From: Macrothele yani
Taxonomy: Eukaryota > Arthropoda > Arachnida > Araneae > Macrothelidae
Reading direction: 5' to 3'
DNA: 64,000 bases
NCBI GenBank assembly: GCA_039090855.1
Contig: CM077016.1
Location: 52,625,936-52,689,935, forward strand
Program-made: the position numbers and the translations under genes
The notes under the pieces: generated by a model
What the model saw: the letters and a program-made list of their open reading frames with translations, nothing else
Databases searched by the model: none
Told to the model about the DNA's origin: nothing
Shown here: positions 1-10,210 of the stretch, one piece after another
Layout of the letters: every line of letters starts with the position of its first letter
Position numbering within the stretch: the first letter of the stretch is position 1

Positions 1-305
1 AGAATCAAATTTATACAACTACAAAATAAAAAATAAAATATTAAAAAAATAAGAATTAAAAGCTTACCGACAGAACAAAACCACCATGACAAGACAACTA
101 AAGAAACTGAACAGAACATTCACAAAAACCCGAATATATACACCGATATAAAAGGTGATTACGGTTAATCAACTAACTGTTAAGCCAAAAAATGTGTGAA
201 TTGACATGATGCAAAACTGTATATGTAGATAAGATCTTGAGCTATTAGGGAACCACCAAATAGCACTTTATGTTGCCTATATACTTAAAATTGTTAGGTC
301 CTATG

Positions 306-1745
306 TTAATAAAGCATCTCAATGTGCAATTTGAAACTCTTGGAAGCCGAATTAAAGTTCAAAATTAAATATTTAAAATGGTGTCTTAAGAAATTTTTAG
401 AAAAACTGTTAGATTGCAGTTTAGAAAGAAGAGCTTTCAGATTTTTTACAAACAGGAACTGTGTAGAGCAAATTTTAGCTATTCTATGAAACTGAGAAAT
501 GAGTAGATTGCAATGTATAACTTTAGAAATGTTGGAGGAGTTTCTTTTATCAAATAAGTTCGCTACACCTCTTCTCTCTTCGTCCAATTGTACCTCTAAA
601 TCGAGGTAACAAACACAAGTAGACGATCTGTTAGTTTTTTCTAGGGTGAGGTCGTCAGGATACAAGTCAGTGTCGCAACGCAAAAAGTCCGGAATGTTAA
701 TGACAATGATGTCATCAACACATCTTAGAGCAATTCCAGGTAAAGGATGATTGGCAACAAATCCATCCTCAAAGAAATGTAGATATAGATTGGCCAAACT
801 GCTAGAAAAGCGACTGCCTATCAGGATACCACGAGTTTGGAGGTATAGCCCATCGCCCACGGTAACGAAATTGTTATTAATACAGAAATCCAGTAGGAAG
901 TGCTAATACTGTTCTATAGTCCCAGGCTTGAACTTCGTATGTATGTTTAAGACCACCTGCCACAAACCCTTCAATGAAATTGAGGTGAAGAGGTTTTTAA
1001 AATCGTAAGTATCCATAGATGTGACAGTCACCTAGCCAAGTGCCTCCAAGACTTTGTCATTGCTCCCAATAATCCAAGTCGAGCCCATCTTTCGAAGCGC
1101 CACGGACAAGTATCTCTGAAGCAACCCACCCGCTTTGCTATTATAACAGTTGCGTCCACTAGTAATGAAATGGAATAAAACAGGTTCCTTATGAAACTTT
1201 GGGATAGCATAAATAAAGGGAAAGTTTTAGTTAGACACATTAAGCTTAATAATTTTATGCAGAGCGATTATTTTTTTAACAATGTCTTTATGGTTTTGAG
1301 AAACCGGAGTGTAAGTATCAGTGGTGTTCATCTCCTGTATTAGGATATCCTGATAGAACTGTTTACAAAAGAAGGCAAAGTTATTATCAACTTTATCCAC
1401 TGGAGAAATAGTGAATAAATTTTGAAGTTCGTGAATTTGTGAATTAATCAGAACAAGATTATGTGGCTGCCGAGCACAAACCCCAGAGCTCTTTAACTTA
1501 CCGAGCTCATGACGAATGTCACACAACACAGAATCCAGCCATTCGTTAAAGACTTCGAGGGGTAAGCCAAACTCATAAGAAAGCTTTAGTGCGCATTGTA
1601 GAAAATTACCGCGTAGAATGGAAACACATTTCTTTATTAGAATTTTGTTTGTTGAGTCCGTGCTGGAAAACAGGTTAGTACTTGAGAACCTGTGCATGCT
1701 GCAATTCGGAACTCTCTTTCCGTATGGACTTAACGAACTATTCAA
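306..1745 (-). pseudogene. PLE reverse transcriptase, left arm, broken
   Basis: Reverse transcriptase of a Penelope-like retroelement, which would copy element RNA at a chromosomal end or nick. The N-terminal piece (1227-1745) has the NNFAFFCKQFY segment. A middle piece is frameshifted, and the C-terminal piece (306-860) has RGILIGSRFSSSLANLYLHF (B motif) and RCVDDIIVI, the catalytic Y-x-D-D with Cys in place of Tyr. The gene ends in a thumb-like basic region, HIEMLY, then stop. Compared with the right arm it lacks about 12 residues after LFDKRNS. An in-frame stop next to EQY is shared with the right arm. It is not functional. No endonuclease domain follows the RT on this arm. Confidence 0.85.
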
Positions 1746-2410
1746 TGGTAAGCAACTGAATCAGGATACTTGTGTCTATCTCAAATTTAAATTTAAACCT
1801 TTCGCCGTTTCGCAAGGAAAAACAAGGGTTCGTAGAGGTAGCGGAAGGAACTCATCGGTTCGGGTGAGCTTCGGTGAATTGGTTCATGAGCTTGACTGCT
1901 ATGAGGGCTATTTCGTTAAGCGTTGTCGTTCTAAAATTTTGGCTCTGAGTAACAAAAAAATCAGGGTTTTTGACCAACTGCTTCGAAATTATGCCTTTGG
2001 CTCGGAACACTTTGGAACTTTGATCGGTGACCTTCTTGCGTACCGACTTTCCACTTTCCGTTGCAAATTCACAGGGACTCACCTTGTCAGGAAGTACTGC
2101 GTTATTGATTACTGTCATGAGGCCATTGATTTTATTGGTTTAAAATCAATTTTCCATAAACGTTTGGATCTTTTCCCTCTCGGAAATGAGGTGAAATTGG
2201 TGACTTGTTTTCGATATGAAAAACCACTTGGTCGCCGTATTTTTAATTATAGGCAAACTGTTGCTGATTAAAAGTCTTTAAGCGGCAATGAGGATGACAG
2301 CTCTTACTGTCATCTTGACAGATTTAGTAAATTTGTCAAACCTCACCACGGTCATATCGTTACTGGTGACCTGAACATCGTGCATTTTCGAGAACTCTGG
2401 CACTAAATAC
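1650..2410. other. Unmatched core between PLE arms
   Basis: This stretch between the mirrored RT arms has no inverted partner. It carries an open frame of 217 codons on the plus strand (1618-2271) and shorter frames on the minus strand. None shows a motif I recognise. It may be the 5' leader of the left-arm PLE, lying upstream of its RT, but I cannot assign a protein. Confidence 0.4.
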
Positions 2411-2413
2411 AGG

Positions 2414-3655
2414 TTGACACCTCGATTCAAAACAAAGAAATGTGTCTCCATTCTACGCAGTAATTTTTCACAATGCACACTAAAGCTTTCTTATGAGTTT
2501 GGCTTACCCCTCGAAGCCTTTAGCGAATGGCTGAATTCCGTGTTGTGTGACATTCGTCATGAGCTCGGTAAGTTAAAGAGCTCTGGAGTTTATGGGAGAT
2601 CCTGTTTTTAGCCACAAAATCTTGTTCTGCTTAATTCACAAATTCATGAACTTCAAAATTTATTCACTATTTCTCCAGTGGATAAAGCTGATAATAACTT
2701 TGCCTTCTTTTGTAAACAGTTCTATCAGGATCTCCTAATACAGGAGATGAACACCACGGATACTTACACTGCAGTTTCTCAAAACCATAAAGGCATTGTA
2801 AAAAAATCGTACTGCATAAAAGGATTAAGCTTAATGTGTCTAACTTGAACTTTCCTTTTCTTTATGATATCCCAAAGTTTCATAAGGAACCTGTTTCCTT
2901 CCGTTTCATTACAAGTGGACGCAACTGTTATAATAGCAAAGCGGGTGGGTTGCTTCATAGATACTTGTCCGTGGCGCTTCGCAAGATGAGTTCGACTTGG
3001 ATTATTGGGAGCAATGACAGAGTCTTGGAGGCACTTGGCTCGATGACTGTCACATCTATGGATACTTACGATTTTAAAAACCTCTTCACCTCAATTTCAT
3101 TTAAGGGTTTGAGGCAGGTGGCCTTAAACATACATACGAAGTTTGAGCCCGGAACTATAGAACAGTATTAGCACTTCCTACTAGATTTCTGTATTAATAA
3201 CAATTTCGTTACCGTGGGCGATGGGCTATACCTCCAAATCCCGTGGTATCATAATGGGCAGTCGCTTTTGTAGCAGTTTGGCTAATCTCTATCTACATTT
3301 CTTTGAGGACAGATTTGTTGCCAATCATCCTTTGCCTGGAATTGCTCTAAGATATGTTGATGACATCATTGTCATTAACATTCCGGACTTTTTGCGTTGC
3401 GCCACTGAATTGTATCCTGACGACCTCACCCTAGAAAAAACTAACAGATCGTCTACTTGTGTTTGTTACCTCGATTTAGAGGTACAGGTGGACGAGGAGA
3501 GAAGAGGTGCAGTGAACTTATTTGATAAAAGAAACTCCTTTGAGTTTGATATCATTCACTACACTCACTGGCCCTCCAACATTTCTACAGTTATACATCG
3601 CAATCTACTCAATTCTCAGTTTCATAGAATAGCTAAAATTTGTTCCTCAAATTAG
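2414..3655 (+). pseudogene. PLE reverse transcriptase, right arm, broken
   Basis: This is the mirror copy of the left-arm RT. Pieces in order: the segment with LSYEFGLPLEAFSEWLNSVL (2414-2611), a frameshifted stretch, the fingers region with FLYDIPKFHKEPVSFRFITS (2836-3171), and the palm with RGIIMGSRFCSSLANLYLHF and the intact catalytic box RYVDDIIVI (3221-3655). A TAG stop after EQY is shared with the left arm, so both derive from one defective lineage. The frame is cut at about 3640 by a palindromic insertion and resumes at about 4850. It is non-functional in this state. Confidence 0.85.
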
Positions 3656-3904
3656 TATAACTATACTAAAAATCCGAAAATTCTTGGCGTAGAATAGATA
3701 TAAAAGTTTCCAAGCTTTCGCACATCAACAAGATGGCTTTCTCAAGGAAAGTTGAAAGCTAACTGCAAACTGGATAATAGAACGTTTCAGCACTTTGAAC
3801 GCGGTGACTTGACTAGACAATAAATGATTAGGAGCAAACGTGATATTTCGAAGAAACGAGGTCACGTTGGTTGGGCACGCGGTACAATGGTCGAGAACTC
3901 AGCA

Positions 3905-4165
3905 TTATTTGAAGAATTGATTCCAAATACGTGGTAACTCCACAGAAACGCTATCATTGCAAGCCTCGCAGCTGGTCAAGATTTCCACGGTTTCGCGAAT
4001 TGCGGTAGATTTGGGTGTGGAGTATGAAGCTAATTTCTTTACATTACTCCATATAGGATCGGCGGACTTGAACTTGACTTCTCTTGATAGGGCAGTGGTT
4101 ATTTTCCCGTCTCTTGTGTCCCTTTTATGTTCACTGATTCTAATTCCAAACGAACGTTTGGTCAT
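3905..4165 (-). pseudogene. GIY-YIG endonuclease, left palindrome arm
   Basis: A partner copy of the endonuclease at 4204-4554, on the opposite strand. It encodes the IGMTKR...ISEHKRDTRDG core, then the KFKSADPIW, AIRETVEIL and LPRIWNQFFK blocks before a stop. The codons upstream of Met still read YPDG-RRYYIGM, but a short deletion near the palindrome centre removes the VYDIPL block present in the other arm, so the N-terminus is broken. In PLEs this domain nicks DNA to prime reverse transcription. Confidence 0.75.
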
Positions 4166-4203
4166 TCCGATGTAGTATCGCCTGAAGCCGTCCGGGTATT
4201 TTA

Positions 4204-4554
4204 GTGGGATGGCATAAACAGGTGTTTATGCCATCCCATGTTTATGACATCCCTCTAAAATACCCGGACGGCTCCAGGCGATACTACATCGGAATGACCA
4301 AACGTTCGCTTGGAATTAGAATCAGTGAACATAAAAGGGACACAAGAGACGGGAAAATAACCACTGCCCTATCAAGAGAAGTCAAGTTCAAGTCCGCCGA
4401 TCCTATATGGAGTAATGTAAAGAAATTAGCTTCATACTCCACACCCAAATCTACCGCAATTCGCGAAACCGTGGAAATCTTGACCAGCTGCGAGGCTTGC
4501 AATGATAGCGTTTCTGTGGAGTTACCACGTATTTGGAATCAATTCTTCAAATAA
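4204..4554 (+). CDS. GIY-YIG endonuclease domain of a PLE
   Basis: A single-strand-nicking endonuclease module of a Penelope-like element. The 116-codon frame has the GIY part as VYDIPLKYPDG, the YIG part as RYYIGMTKRS, then the conserved RISEHKRD helix (Arg and Glu/His of the active site region) and a C-terminal block ending LPRIWNQFFK. The first eight codons lie in the palindrome centre, so the second Met, at 4228, may be the true domain start. The domain stands alone here with no in-frame RT upstream. In canonical PLEs it is fused behind the RT, so this is probably a 5'-truncated copy. The opposite arm holds its divergent twin. No promoter was recognised. Confidence 0.8.
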   Translation: MGWHKQVFMPSHVYDIPLKYPDGSRRYYIGMTKRSLGIRISEHKRDTRDGKITTALSREVKFKSADPIWSNVKKLASYSTPKSTAIRETVEILTSCEACNDSVSVELPRIWNQFFK

Positions 4555-4849
4555 TGCTGAGTTCTCGACCATTGTACCGCGTGCCCAACCAACGTGACCT
4601 CGTTTCTTCGAAATATCACGTTTGCTCCTAATCATTTATTGTCTAGTCAAGTCACCGCGTTCAAAGTGCTGAAACGTTCTATTATCCAGTTTGCAGTTAG
4701 CTGTCTACCTTCCTTGAAAAAGCCATCTGGTTGATGTGCGAAAGCTTGGAAACTTTTATCTTTATTCTACGCGAAGTATTTTCGGATTTTTAGTACAGTT
4801 ATACTGTTTTGAGTATAATTTGGTGTACAGCTCCTACTTTTTGAACTTT

Positions 4850-5010
4850 TTGCACAGTTCCTGCTTGTAAAAAATCTGAAAGCTCTTCTTTCAAAACTGC
4901 AATCTAACAATTTTCCTAAAATTTTCTTAAGACACCATTTTAAACATTTAGATTTGAACTTTAATTCGGTTTCCAAGAGTTTCAAATTGCACATTGAGAT
5001 GCTTTATTAA
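4850..5010 (+). pseudogene. C-terminal piece of right-arm PLE RT
   Basis: This is the continuation of the right-arm reverse transcriptase after the palindromic insertion. It reads toward SKSFKLHIEMLY and a TAA stop, matching the end of the left-arm copy. It encodes the basic RT thumb-like end. No endonuclease frame follows it. Confidence 0.8.
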
Positions 5011-5483
5011 CATAAGACCTAACAATTTTAAGTATATAGGCAACATAAAGTGCTATTTGGTGGTTCCCTAATAGCTGAAGATCTTATCTACATACACAGT
5101 TTTGCATCTTGTCAATGCACACATTTTCTGGCTTACCAGGTAGTTGATTAACCGTGACCACCTTTTATATCGGTGTATATAATTGGGTTTTTGTGGGTGT
5201 TCTGTTCAGTTTCCTTAGTTGTCTGGTCATGGTGGTTTTGTTCTGCCGGTGAGCTTTTAATTTTATTTTTTTTAATTTTTAATTTTTTATTTTGTAGTTG
5301 TATAAATTTGATTCTTGGAACTCTTGTGCTTGTTCTGGAATTTGGTTTGGTGGCCCAGGGAGCATGACCAACCGATAATTTTGGCTAGCCTTGTCGCTTG
5401 TTGATACTAGAAAGGCTACTCCAACAGGTTGATGCGCTCCTGATGACGGCAACCTGTTTTTTTGCTTTCACTTGTTTTGAAGT

Positions 5484-5521
<38 letters not shown>
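5011..5521. other. PLE 3' flank, then poly-T tract
   Basis: 5011-5325 mirrors the first 300 bases of the window and is the non-coding tail of the PLE pair. 5326-5489 shows no recognised feature. A long poly-T run lies at about 5490-5521. I see no gene. Confidence 0.6.
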
Positions 5522-5522
<1 letters not shown>

Positions 5523-5599
5523 TTCTGTAATGTTTCCATTATATATATACAAAGATCATCTTGAAAGTAATACCTCGTCCCTCATAAGATTTTTATTTG

Positions 5600-6480
5600 T
5601 AGCAGCAGAAGTGTGAAACTTCTTGGCAAAATACTCGGACATATTGTTAATAATGCTATTCTGTTCAAAGTATTGTTCATCACTTTCTATACATTTCCGC
5701 CATCTTTGAACCCATTGGTAAAATCCATTTTGGGAAGAATTCCTGAGGCTGTCGTTTCACCCATGAGTTCACAGCCAGTTCAACGTCTGTCACATCGTCG
5801 AAACGTTCCCCACGAAGGTTTTTTTTTTTTTTCAAAGGGCCAAATCAGGACTGTAGGAGCCGCCCCGGTGGCGCAGTGGTCTAAGCGCTGGCTTATGGTC
5901 ATTCGTCCGAGAAGCGTCCGGGTTCGAATCCTGGGGAGGCATGGATGTTGTGTTTGTCTTAGGCCCTGGCTCTTTCTCTCTTCCCTGGAGTCAGCGACCC
6001 TAAATTAAGGACGGGCGAGTGCTTATAGCCCATTGAGTAGCACACGGTGGTCGTTAAACCTTCAATAAAAAAAAAAAAAAAAAACCTACTGTATGGGGGT
6101 TGGGGTATAACCGTCCTCCCATTTTGGCCTGTGAAGTCTCGATTGAGATGTGGGGACGTGCGTTATCATGGTGTAAAAGAACACTATGAAGTGGTATGTC
6201 ACGTCTTTTCCTTCTGATTGCTTCCTTTAGCTTTTTCAATGTCTGCACATAGTGTGCACTGCTTATTGTTGCAACTCCTGGTTAGTGACACGACGATCAG
6301 CTGAGATAAGGTCTTTCCACTCGTTACCTGTTGGCATCTGTCACTGCATTTGCGGGTCTTCCATTCCGTTGTTTGTCCGACACTGAACTTTCTCCCTCTC
6401 GAAACCTCTTCATCCATCTTCGGGCATTACTGATATCGATTGTGGCAGCTCCATACACCAAATCCCTCTTTTTCCAACAA
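5600..6480 (-). pseudogene. mariner A transposase, broken
   Basis: A cut-and-paste transposase relic of the mariner family (DD34D type by family). On the minus strand the N-terminal part gives a helix-turn-helix-like stretch, RFERERKFSVSDKQRNGRP. The middle gives HHDNARPHIS, which holds the second catalytic Asp. The C-terminal part reads WVQRWRKCIESDEQYFE, a typical mariner ending. Frames change several times, the region around the first catalytic Asp seems deleted, and a SINE splits the gene. It is inactive. Its ends are well preserved, so it could have served as a substrate in trans. Confidence 0.8.
5859..6084 (+). mobile_element. SINE-1 copy in mariner A
   Basis: A full-length SINE-1: A box TGGCGCAGTGG, B box GGGTTCGAATCCTG with one change, the conserved body, and a poly-A tail of about 18. 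It sits inside mariner A. The flanking TSD is not clean. Confidence 0.9.
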
Positions 6481-6488
6481 TTCAATTA

Positions 6489-6495
<7 letters not shown>

Positions 6496-6522
<27 letters not shown>

Positions 6523-6757
6523 TTGGAGGTTTTTTTTTTTTTTTTTTGATTGGAGGTTTAACGACCACCGTGAGCAACTCAATGGGCTATAAGCAGTCGC
6601 CCGTCCCTAATTTAGGGTCACTGGTTCCAGGGAAGGGAGAGAGCCAGTGCCGTAAGACAAACACAACATCCATGCCTGACCGGGATTCGAACCCGGACCC
6701 CTTACGGACGAATGATCAGAGGCCAACGCCTTAGACCACTGCGCCACCGGGGCGGCC
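6496..6757 (-). mobile_element. SINE-1 copy with duplicated tail
   Basis: A minus-strand SINE-1 flanked by a perfect 12-bp TSD, AATTATGGCTCT (6484-6495 and 6758-6769), inside mariner A. The tail is double: two A runs (read here as T runs) are separated by a second copy of the SINE 3' end, CCTCCAATT. Confidence 0.95.
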
Positions 6758-6930
6758 AATTATGGCTCTCTGTATTTCTCTGTCATTAATGATTTTTATT
6801 TCAGATTCTTAAAAAGTTTGTTCCCACATTGGTAACATAGCATAGTACATATCAGTGCAGTTTCATTAAAATCATTTCGAAATTTCAAAAGTTATTAAGG
6901 AGGAGGCATTACTTTCAGGATGACCTTGTA

Positions 6931-7380
6931 CTTTTTAATCTTTCCGTTTTTAGGGGAACCAAAAGTGATCTGAAATAAATATTTTAATTAACGAGGGGAA
7001 GGGTTTCAAATTCTAAGCTCCACATATTTTTTTTAAAATATAAGCACAGTAAATACGCACTTCTCGGGTTGTCATATTCGTGTATAGGATGTATTCAAAA
7101 TCATATAATGTAGAGCTAGTCAAAAGAATTCCTAATCTACAACTAAATACGATGCAGCATTATGTTCATTTTCCACAGTTTACCCTAGTATCATATGCGA
7201 AATAAAAACAAACGCAAAATCATCATAATTTCCTGATTTATCAGTATTCTAAAGAGCAAAGATCACACACACACACACAAAACTCAGGACATTAAATGGA
7301 GGCAGTCGTTTTAATGTTTTATTATGAACTGTTAAAACACAGTCATACAAGTTAAACGTGTAGCAGTGAAGTTCTTAGAT
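6931..7380. other. AT-rich stretch, no gene
   Basis: Only an AT-rich region with a short (CA)n run at about 7267-7282. Nothing coding was recognised. Confidence 0.6.
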
Positions 7381-7394
7381 AAAATAGCATTTTT

Positions 7395-7619
7395 GCCGCC
7401 CCGGTGGCGCAGTGGTCTAAGCAATGGCCTCTGATCATTCGTCCGAAAGGGGTCCGGGTTCGAATCCCGGTGAGGCATGGATGTTGTGTTTGTCTTACGG
7501 CACTGGCTCTCTCCTTTCCCTGGAACCAGTGACCCTAAATTAGAGACGGGCGACTGCTTATAGCCCATTGAGTTGCTCACGGTGGTCGTTAAACCTCCAA
7601 TCAAAAAAAAAAAAAAAAA
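7395..7619 (+). mobile_element. SINE-1 copy
   Basis: A full-length plus-strand copy with intact A and B boxes and an A17 tail. The flanks share AAAATAGYATTT (7381-7393 and about 7616-7628), a TSD with one mismatch. Confidence 0.93.
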
Positions 7620-7629
7620 TAGTATTTCA

Positions 7630-8440
7630 AAACTATCTCATAGTAATTCGGAGGTCCAGCGGCAAAAATATAGTGGATGGTATTTCTTCGTTTTGTTCTC
7701 TGTTGTTGTTGTTTTTCTTCTTTTAATAGTTAAAAAAAGGTATGAAATATTTCCGATTTCTGATGATATTTAGCTAAATCAGAATATTAATATTAAGTTC
7801 AGGTATTTGTACTACCAAACCTATCGTGTCTTGCAGATGGTATAATTGGGAGTGTTGCAACCTTGGATACGGGCGTTCATTTGTAGATCTTTATTTCAGA
7901 ATGATAAAGTTCGGGTAGCATTTGTAAATCAATTAATGCCTAAATAATGAACATTTTCTGAAGCAAACGTGTAAATATATGGAAGATTCCTTTAAATAAT
8001 TACATCTTTTCTTTCTGTTTCTCAAAGGACTTCTAAAAGCAGTCGTCAAAAATAAAGGGGTTTGCGGGAATTAGGAAGTACTGGGGGGGGGATCACCAAA
8101 ATGTGACATGGGAAGAGGGAGGAGTCTAAAAATGGTAAATAATCACGGACGTACTTTATGGACGGCCCCTAACAAACTACTCATTCGTATAGTTTAAAAT
8201 CAATGAGTCGGGAAAGGAAATGCGAGACTGTGATTTTGCAACACAGCGAAGAGCAGACAGGAAACTCTAAATGCACAACGTGTATAGAGTTATAATTTCC
8301 AGCAATACACTTATGTATTTCATCTAAGGCAGTTGATTTGTTTTGCACGAACTTTAAATACTATTATCGGGAATCTTCAATCAAACAGCATCGAGAGGAA
8401 TTACTATTTTCAAGATTTTCGTAAACTTAACGAGATGGAA
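7630..8440. other. No recognised feature
   Basis: Mixed, AT-rich sequence with a G8 run near 8083. I see no convincing coding region or repeat. Confidence 0.5.
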
Positions 8441-8441
8441 A

Positions 8442-8850
8442 TCATCTTTTGTAAGACAGATATTTCTCATACACATATTCACCGTGGGTAAAGGTTAAGG
8501 ACACAAGGTACAAGGTAGAAATATCATTTTCTATGAAATATTCCCTAGAGGAAGCTGTGATACGAATAGGAGAGTCGTCCTGTTGAAATTGAATTTTCCG
8601 TATAATGACTTGCTCTGAAGGGAATGAGGTACCCCATTGAAAAGCTAATGCAGTTGCGTTCATGCGTCTGTATATAAATTCGCAACATGTTTGTTTAGCC
8701 TTCCATTGACTGAACACAAACCATCACAATATCGCCTTCTAATTAACTGTGTTAGAGAATATCTCCTGACAAACTTCCTGCCAATCATACTCCAGCCTTC
8801 TGCTCCGACCAGGATAAACATTGTCTCTCCGTTATCATCTGTTACCATTA
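8442..8850 (-). pseudogene. Degraded Tc1/mariner-type transposase fragment
   Basis: On the minus strand one frame gives IQFQQDDSPIRITASSREYF. This resembles the FQQDN-P-H segment with the second catalytic Asp of Tc1/mariner transposases. Upstream, in another frame, SVNGRLNK resembles the strand that precedes it in the family. A Glu follows at about the right distance, in GEYVYEKYL. No termini are visible, and frameshifts and substitutions are heavy. A chance match is possible but less likely, given the order of the three blocks. Confidence 0.45.
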
Positions 8851-9037
8851 CCCAACCTTCGTCATGTGATTGTGAGCACCCGACGCATTTGTTTCAAATC
8901 TTCCTCACGCGCACGTGAACCATAAGAAGCCAAAGAACTCCGGAACATGACATTAATATATAAAAAATGTCGACTTCAGCCATCGGGATGTCAAACCCCA
9001 GTCCACTGAGATATCATTAGTGACCCCTGAATTTACA
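8851..9037. other. No recognised feature
   Basis: A short intervening stretch with nothing supportable. Confidence 0.5.
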
Positions 9038-9052
9038 ACATGTACTTCATTT

Positions 9053-9262
9053 TTTTTTGAAGGTTTAACGACCACCGTCAGCAACTCAATGGGCTATAAG
9101 CAGTCACCCGCCCCTAATTTAGGGCCACTGATTCCAGGGAAGGGAGAGAACCAGTTCCGAAAGACAAACACAGCATCCATGCCTCACCCACATTCGAACC
9201 CGAACCCTTTTCGGACGAATGTTCATAAGCCAGCACTTTGACCACTGCACCACCGGAGCGTC
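9053..9262 (-). mobile_element. SINE-1 copy, diverged
   Basis: A minus-strand copy with several substitutions in its boxes. The TSD CATGTAYTTCATT flanks it (about 9039-9052 and 9263-9275), with one mismatch. Confidence 0.88.
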
Positions 9263-9342
9263 CATGTATTTCATTACAGCAATGTTCACATTGACGACAC
9301 TTACTTCTTCATAATGAAGCCCGTAAACGAACATTATTTTTA

Positions 9343-9541
9343 TTTGTTTGGGGGCTTAACTACCACAGTGAGCAATCCTGAAGGCTAGAAAGCAGTCGTT
9401 TGTCTGTAATTTGGAGTAGCTCTTTCCAATGAAAGGAAATCGCCAGGACCGTAAGAAAAACGCATTACCTCATCCAATACAGGAACCCGGGCCAAGCTCA
9501 TACGAAACCTGCTCCTTTGACCACTCAACCACCGAAGCGGC
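9343..9541 (-). mobile_element. Old SINE-1 relic
   Basis: A degenerate minus-strand copy. It keeps GGCTTAACTACCACAGTGAG (tail end), AGAAAGCAGTCG (body) and GACCACTCAACCACCGAAG (A-box end). It is much older than most copies here. Confidence 0.7.
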
Positions 9542-9789
9542 AAACATTTTCTCTACAACCGATAGTCCAAAAACGCTGTATGTACCCTTTGGCTGAAAGT
9601 TTTATTAGAGCCAAAATGACCTCTCCATCTCAGAGCATAATTATTTCCATAAGAAACCGGTATCAGGTTCACAATTTCCTCAACGACATAGGGTTCATGT
9701 TTCGCGGAAGAGACAGCATTCAACATCACGTGATGTGTCCATATCAGCGTCAACAGTCTTTCGAATTGTCTACGGTTCTTCAGAAGAGG

Positions 9790-10210
9790 AGTCAGTATCC
9801 AGTTCATTAGCACCACACGACATATTGAGAGAAACGTCAACAGAGAATTGAACTGTCTCAGGTTCTGCGGAAAAGGAGTCAGTATCCAGTTCATCAGCAC
9901 CACACAATGTATTCAGAGAAACGTCCACAGAGAATTTAACAGGTTCTGCAGGAGTCAGAATTCAATTCATCAGCACCACACAATGTATTCAGAGAAACGT
10001 CCACAGAGAATTTAATTGCTTCAGGTTCTGCAGGAGTCAGAATTCAATTCATCATCACCACACAATGTATTCAGAGAAACGTCCACAGAGAACTACCTCA
10101 GGTTCTGCGGAAGAGGAGCTAGTATTCATTTCACCAGCACGGTACAACATATTCAGACAAACGTCCACAAAGAATTGAACTACCTCAGGTTCTGCAGAAT
10201 AGGATTTAGT
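9790..10210. repeat. Tandem repeat, about 84-bp unit, five copies
   Basis: Five imperfect units, each with a core like CATCAGCACCACACAATGTA followed by AGAGAAACGTCCACAGAG and CTCAGGTTCTGC. Unit length varies from 77 to 88 because of small indels. Read on the minus strand, some units give acidic peptide pieces such as SAEPEVVQFFVDV, so it may derive from a repeat-bearing gene now decayed. Confidence 0.8.

Larger units (their letters stand above)
3640..4826. repeat. 1.19 kb palindrome with two divergent endonuclease ORFs
   Basis: A near-perfect inverted repeat with arms of about 590 bases, centred at about 4221, where GGGATGGCATAAACA is mirrored. Each arm holds a GIY-YIG reading frame running outward from the centre, followed by a matching 3' tail. 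It splits the right-arm RT between its palm and thumb. It looks like two PLE 3' ends joined head to head. Confidence 0.85.
1..5330. mobile_element. Inverted pair of Penelope-like elements
   Basis: Two related PLE copies lie in inverted orientation. The first 300 bases are the reverse complement of about 5010-5325, and the minus-strand RT at 306-1745 mirrors the plus-strand RT at 2414-5010. By eye the arms look about 95% alike. An unmatched core lies at about 1650-2420. The right arm carries an extra 1.2 kb palindrome that the left arm lacks. The left end is cut by the window edge, so its full length is unknown. PLEs often form such partial, inverted copies; that is family knowledge. Calling this one event, rather than two separate insertions, is inference. 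Confidence 0.8.
5550..6928 (-). mobile_element. mariner element A with two SINEs inside
   Basis: Inverted termini match: CAAAGATCATCTTGAAAGTA at the left and the reverse complement of TACTTTCAGGATGACCTTG at the right, each flanked by TA (5548-5549, 6929-6930). The transposase runs on the minus strand. Two SINE-1 copies (5859-6084 and 6496-6757) are inserted, so they are younger than the mariner. Confidence 0.85.

Noticed and set aside
1618..2271. 217-codon plus-strand frame as a host gene
   Set aside because: No recognisable domain. It lies between inverted PLE arms and partly overlaps the left-arm RT region on the other strand.
5430..5460. CTGATGA motif as a hammerhead ribozyme in the PLE flank
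   Set aside because: No GAAA element or stem II follows at workable spacing.
7395..7480. tRNA genes at SINE heads
   Set aside because: A and B boxes are present, but each is followed by the SINE body and poly-A tail with TSDs. They are retroposed copies, not tRNA genes.
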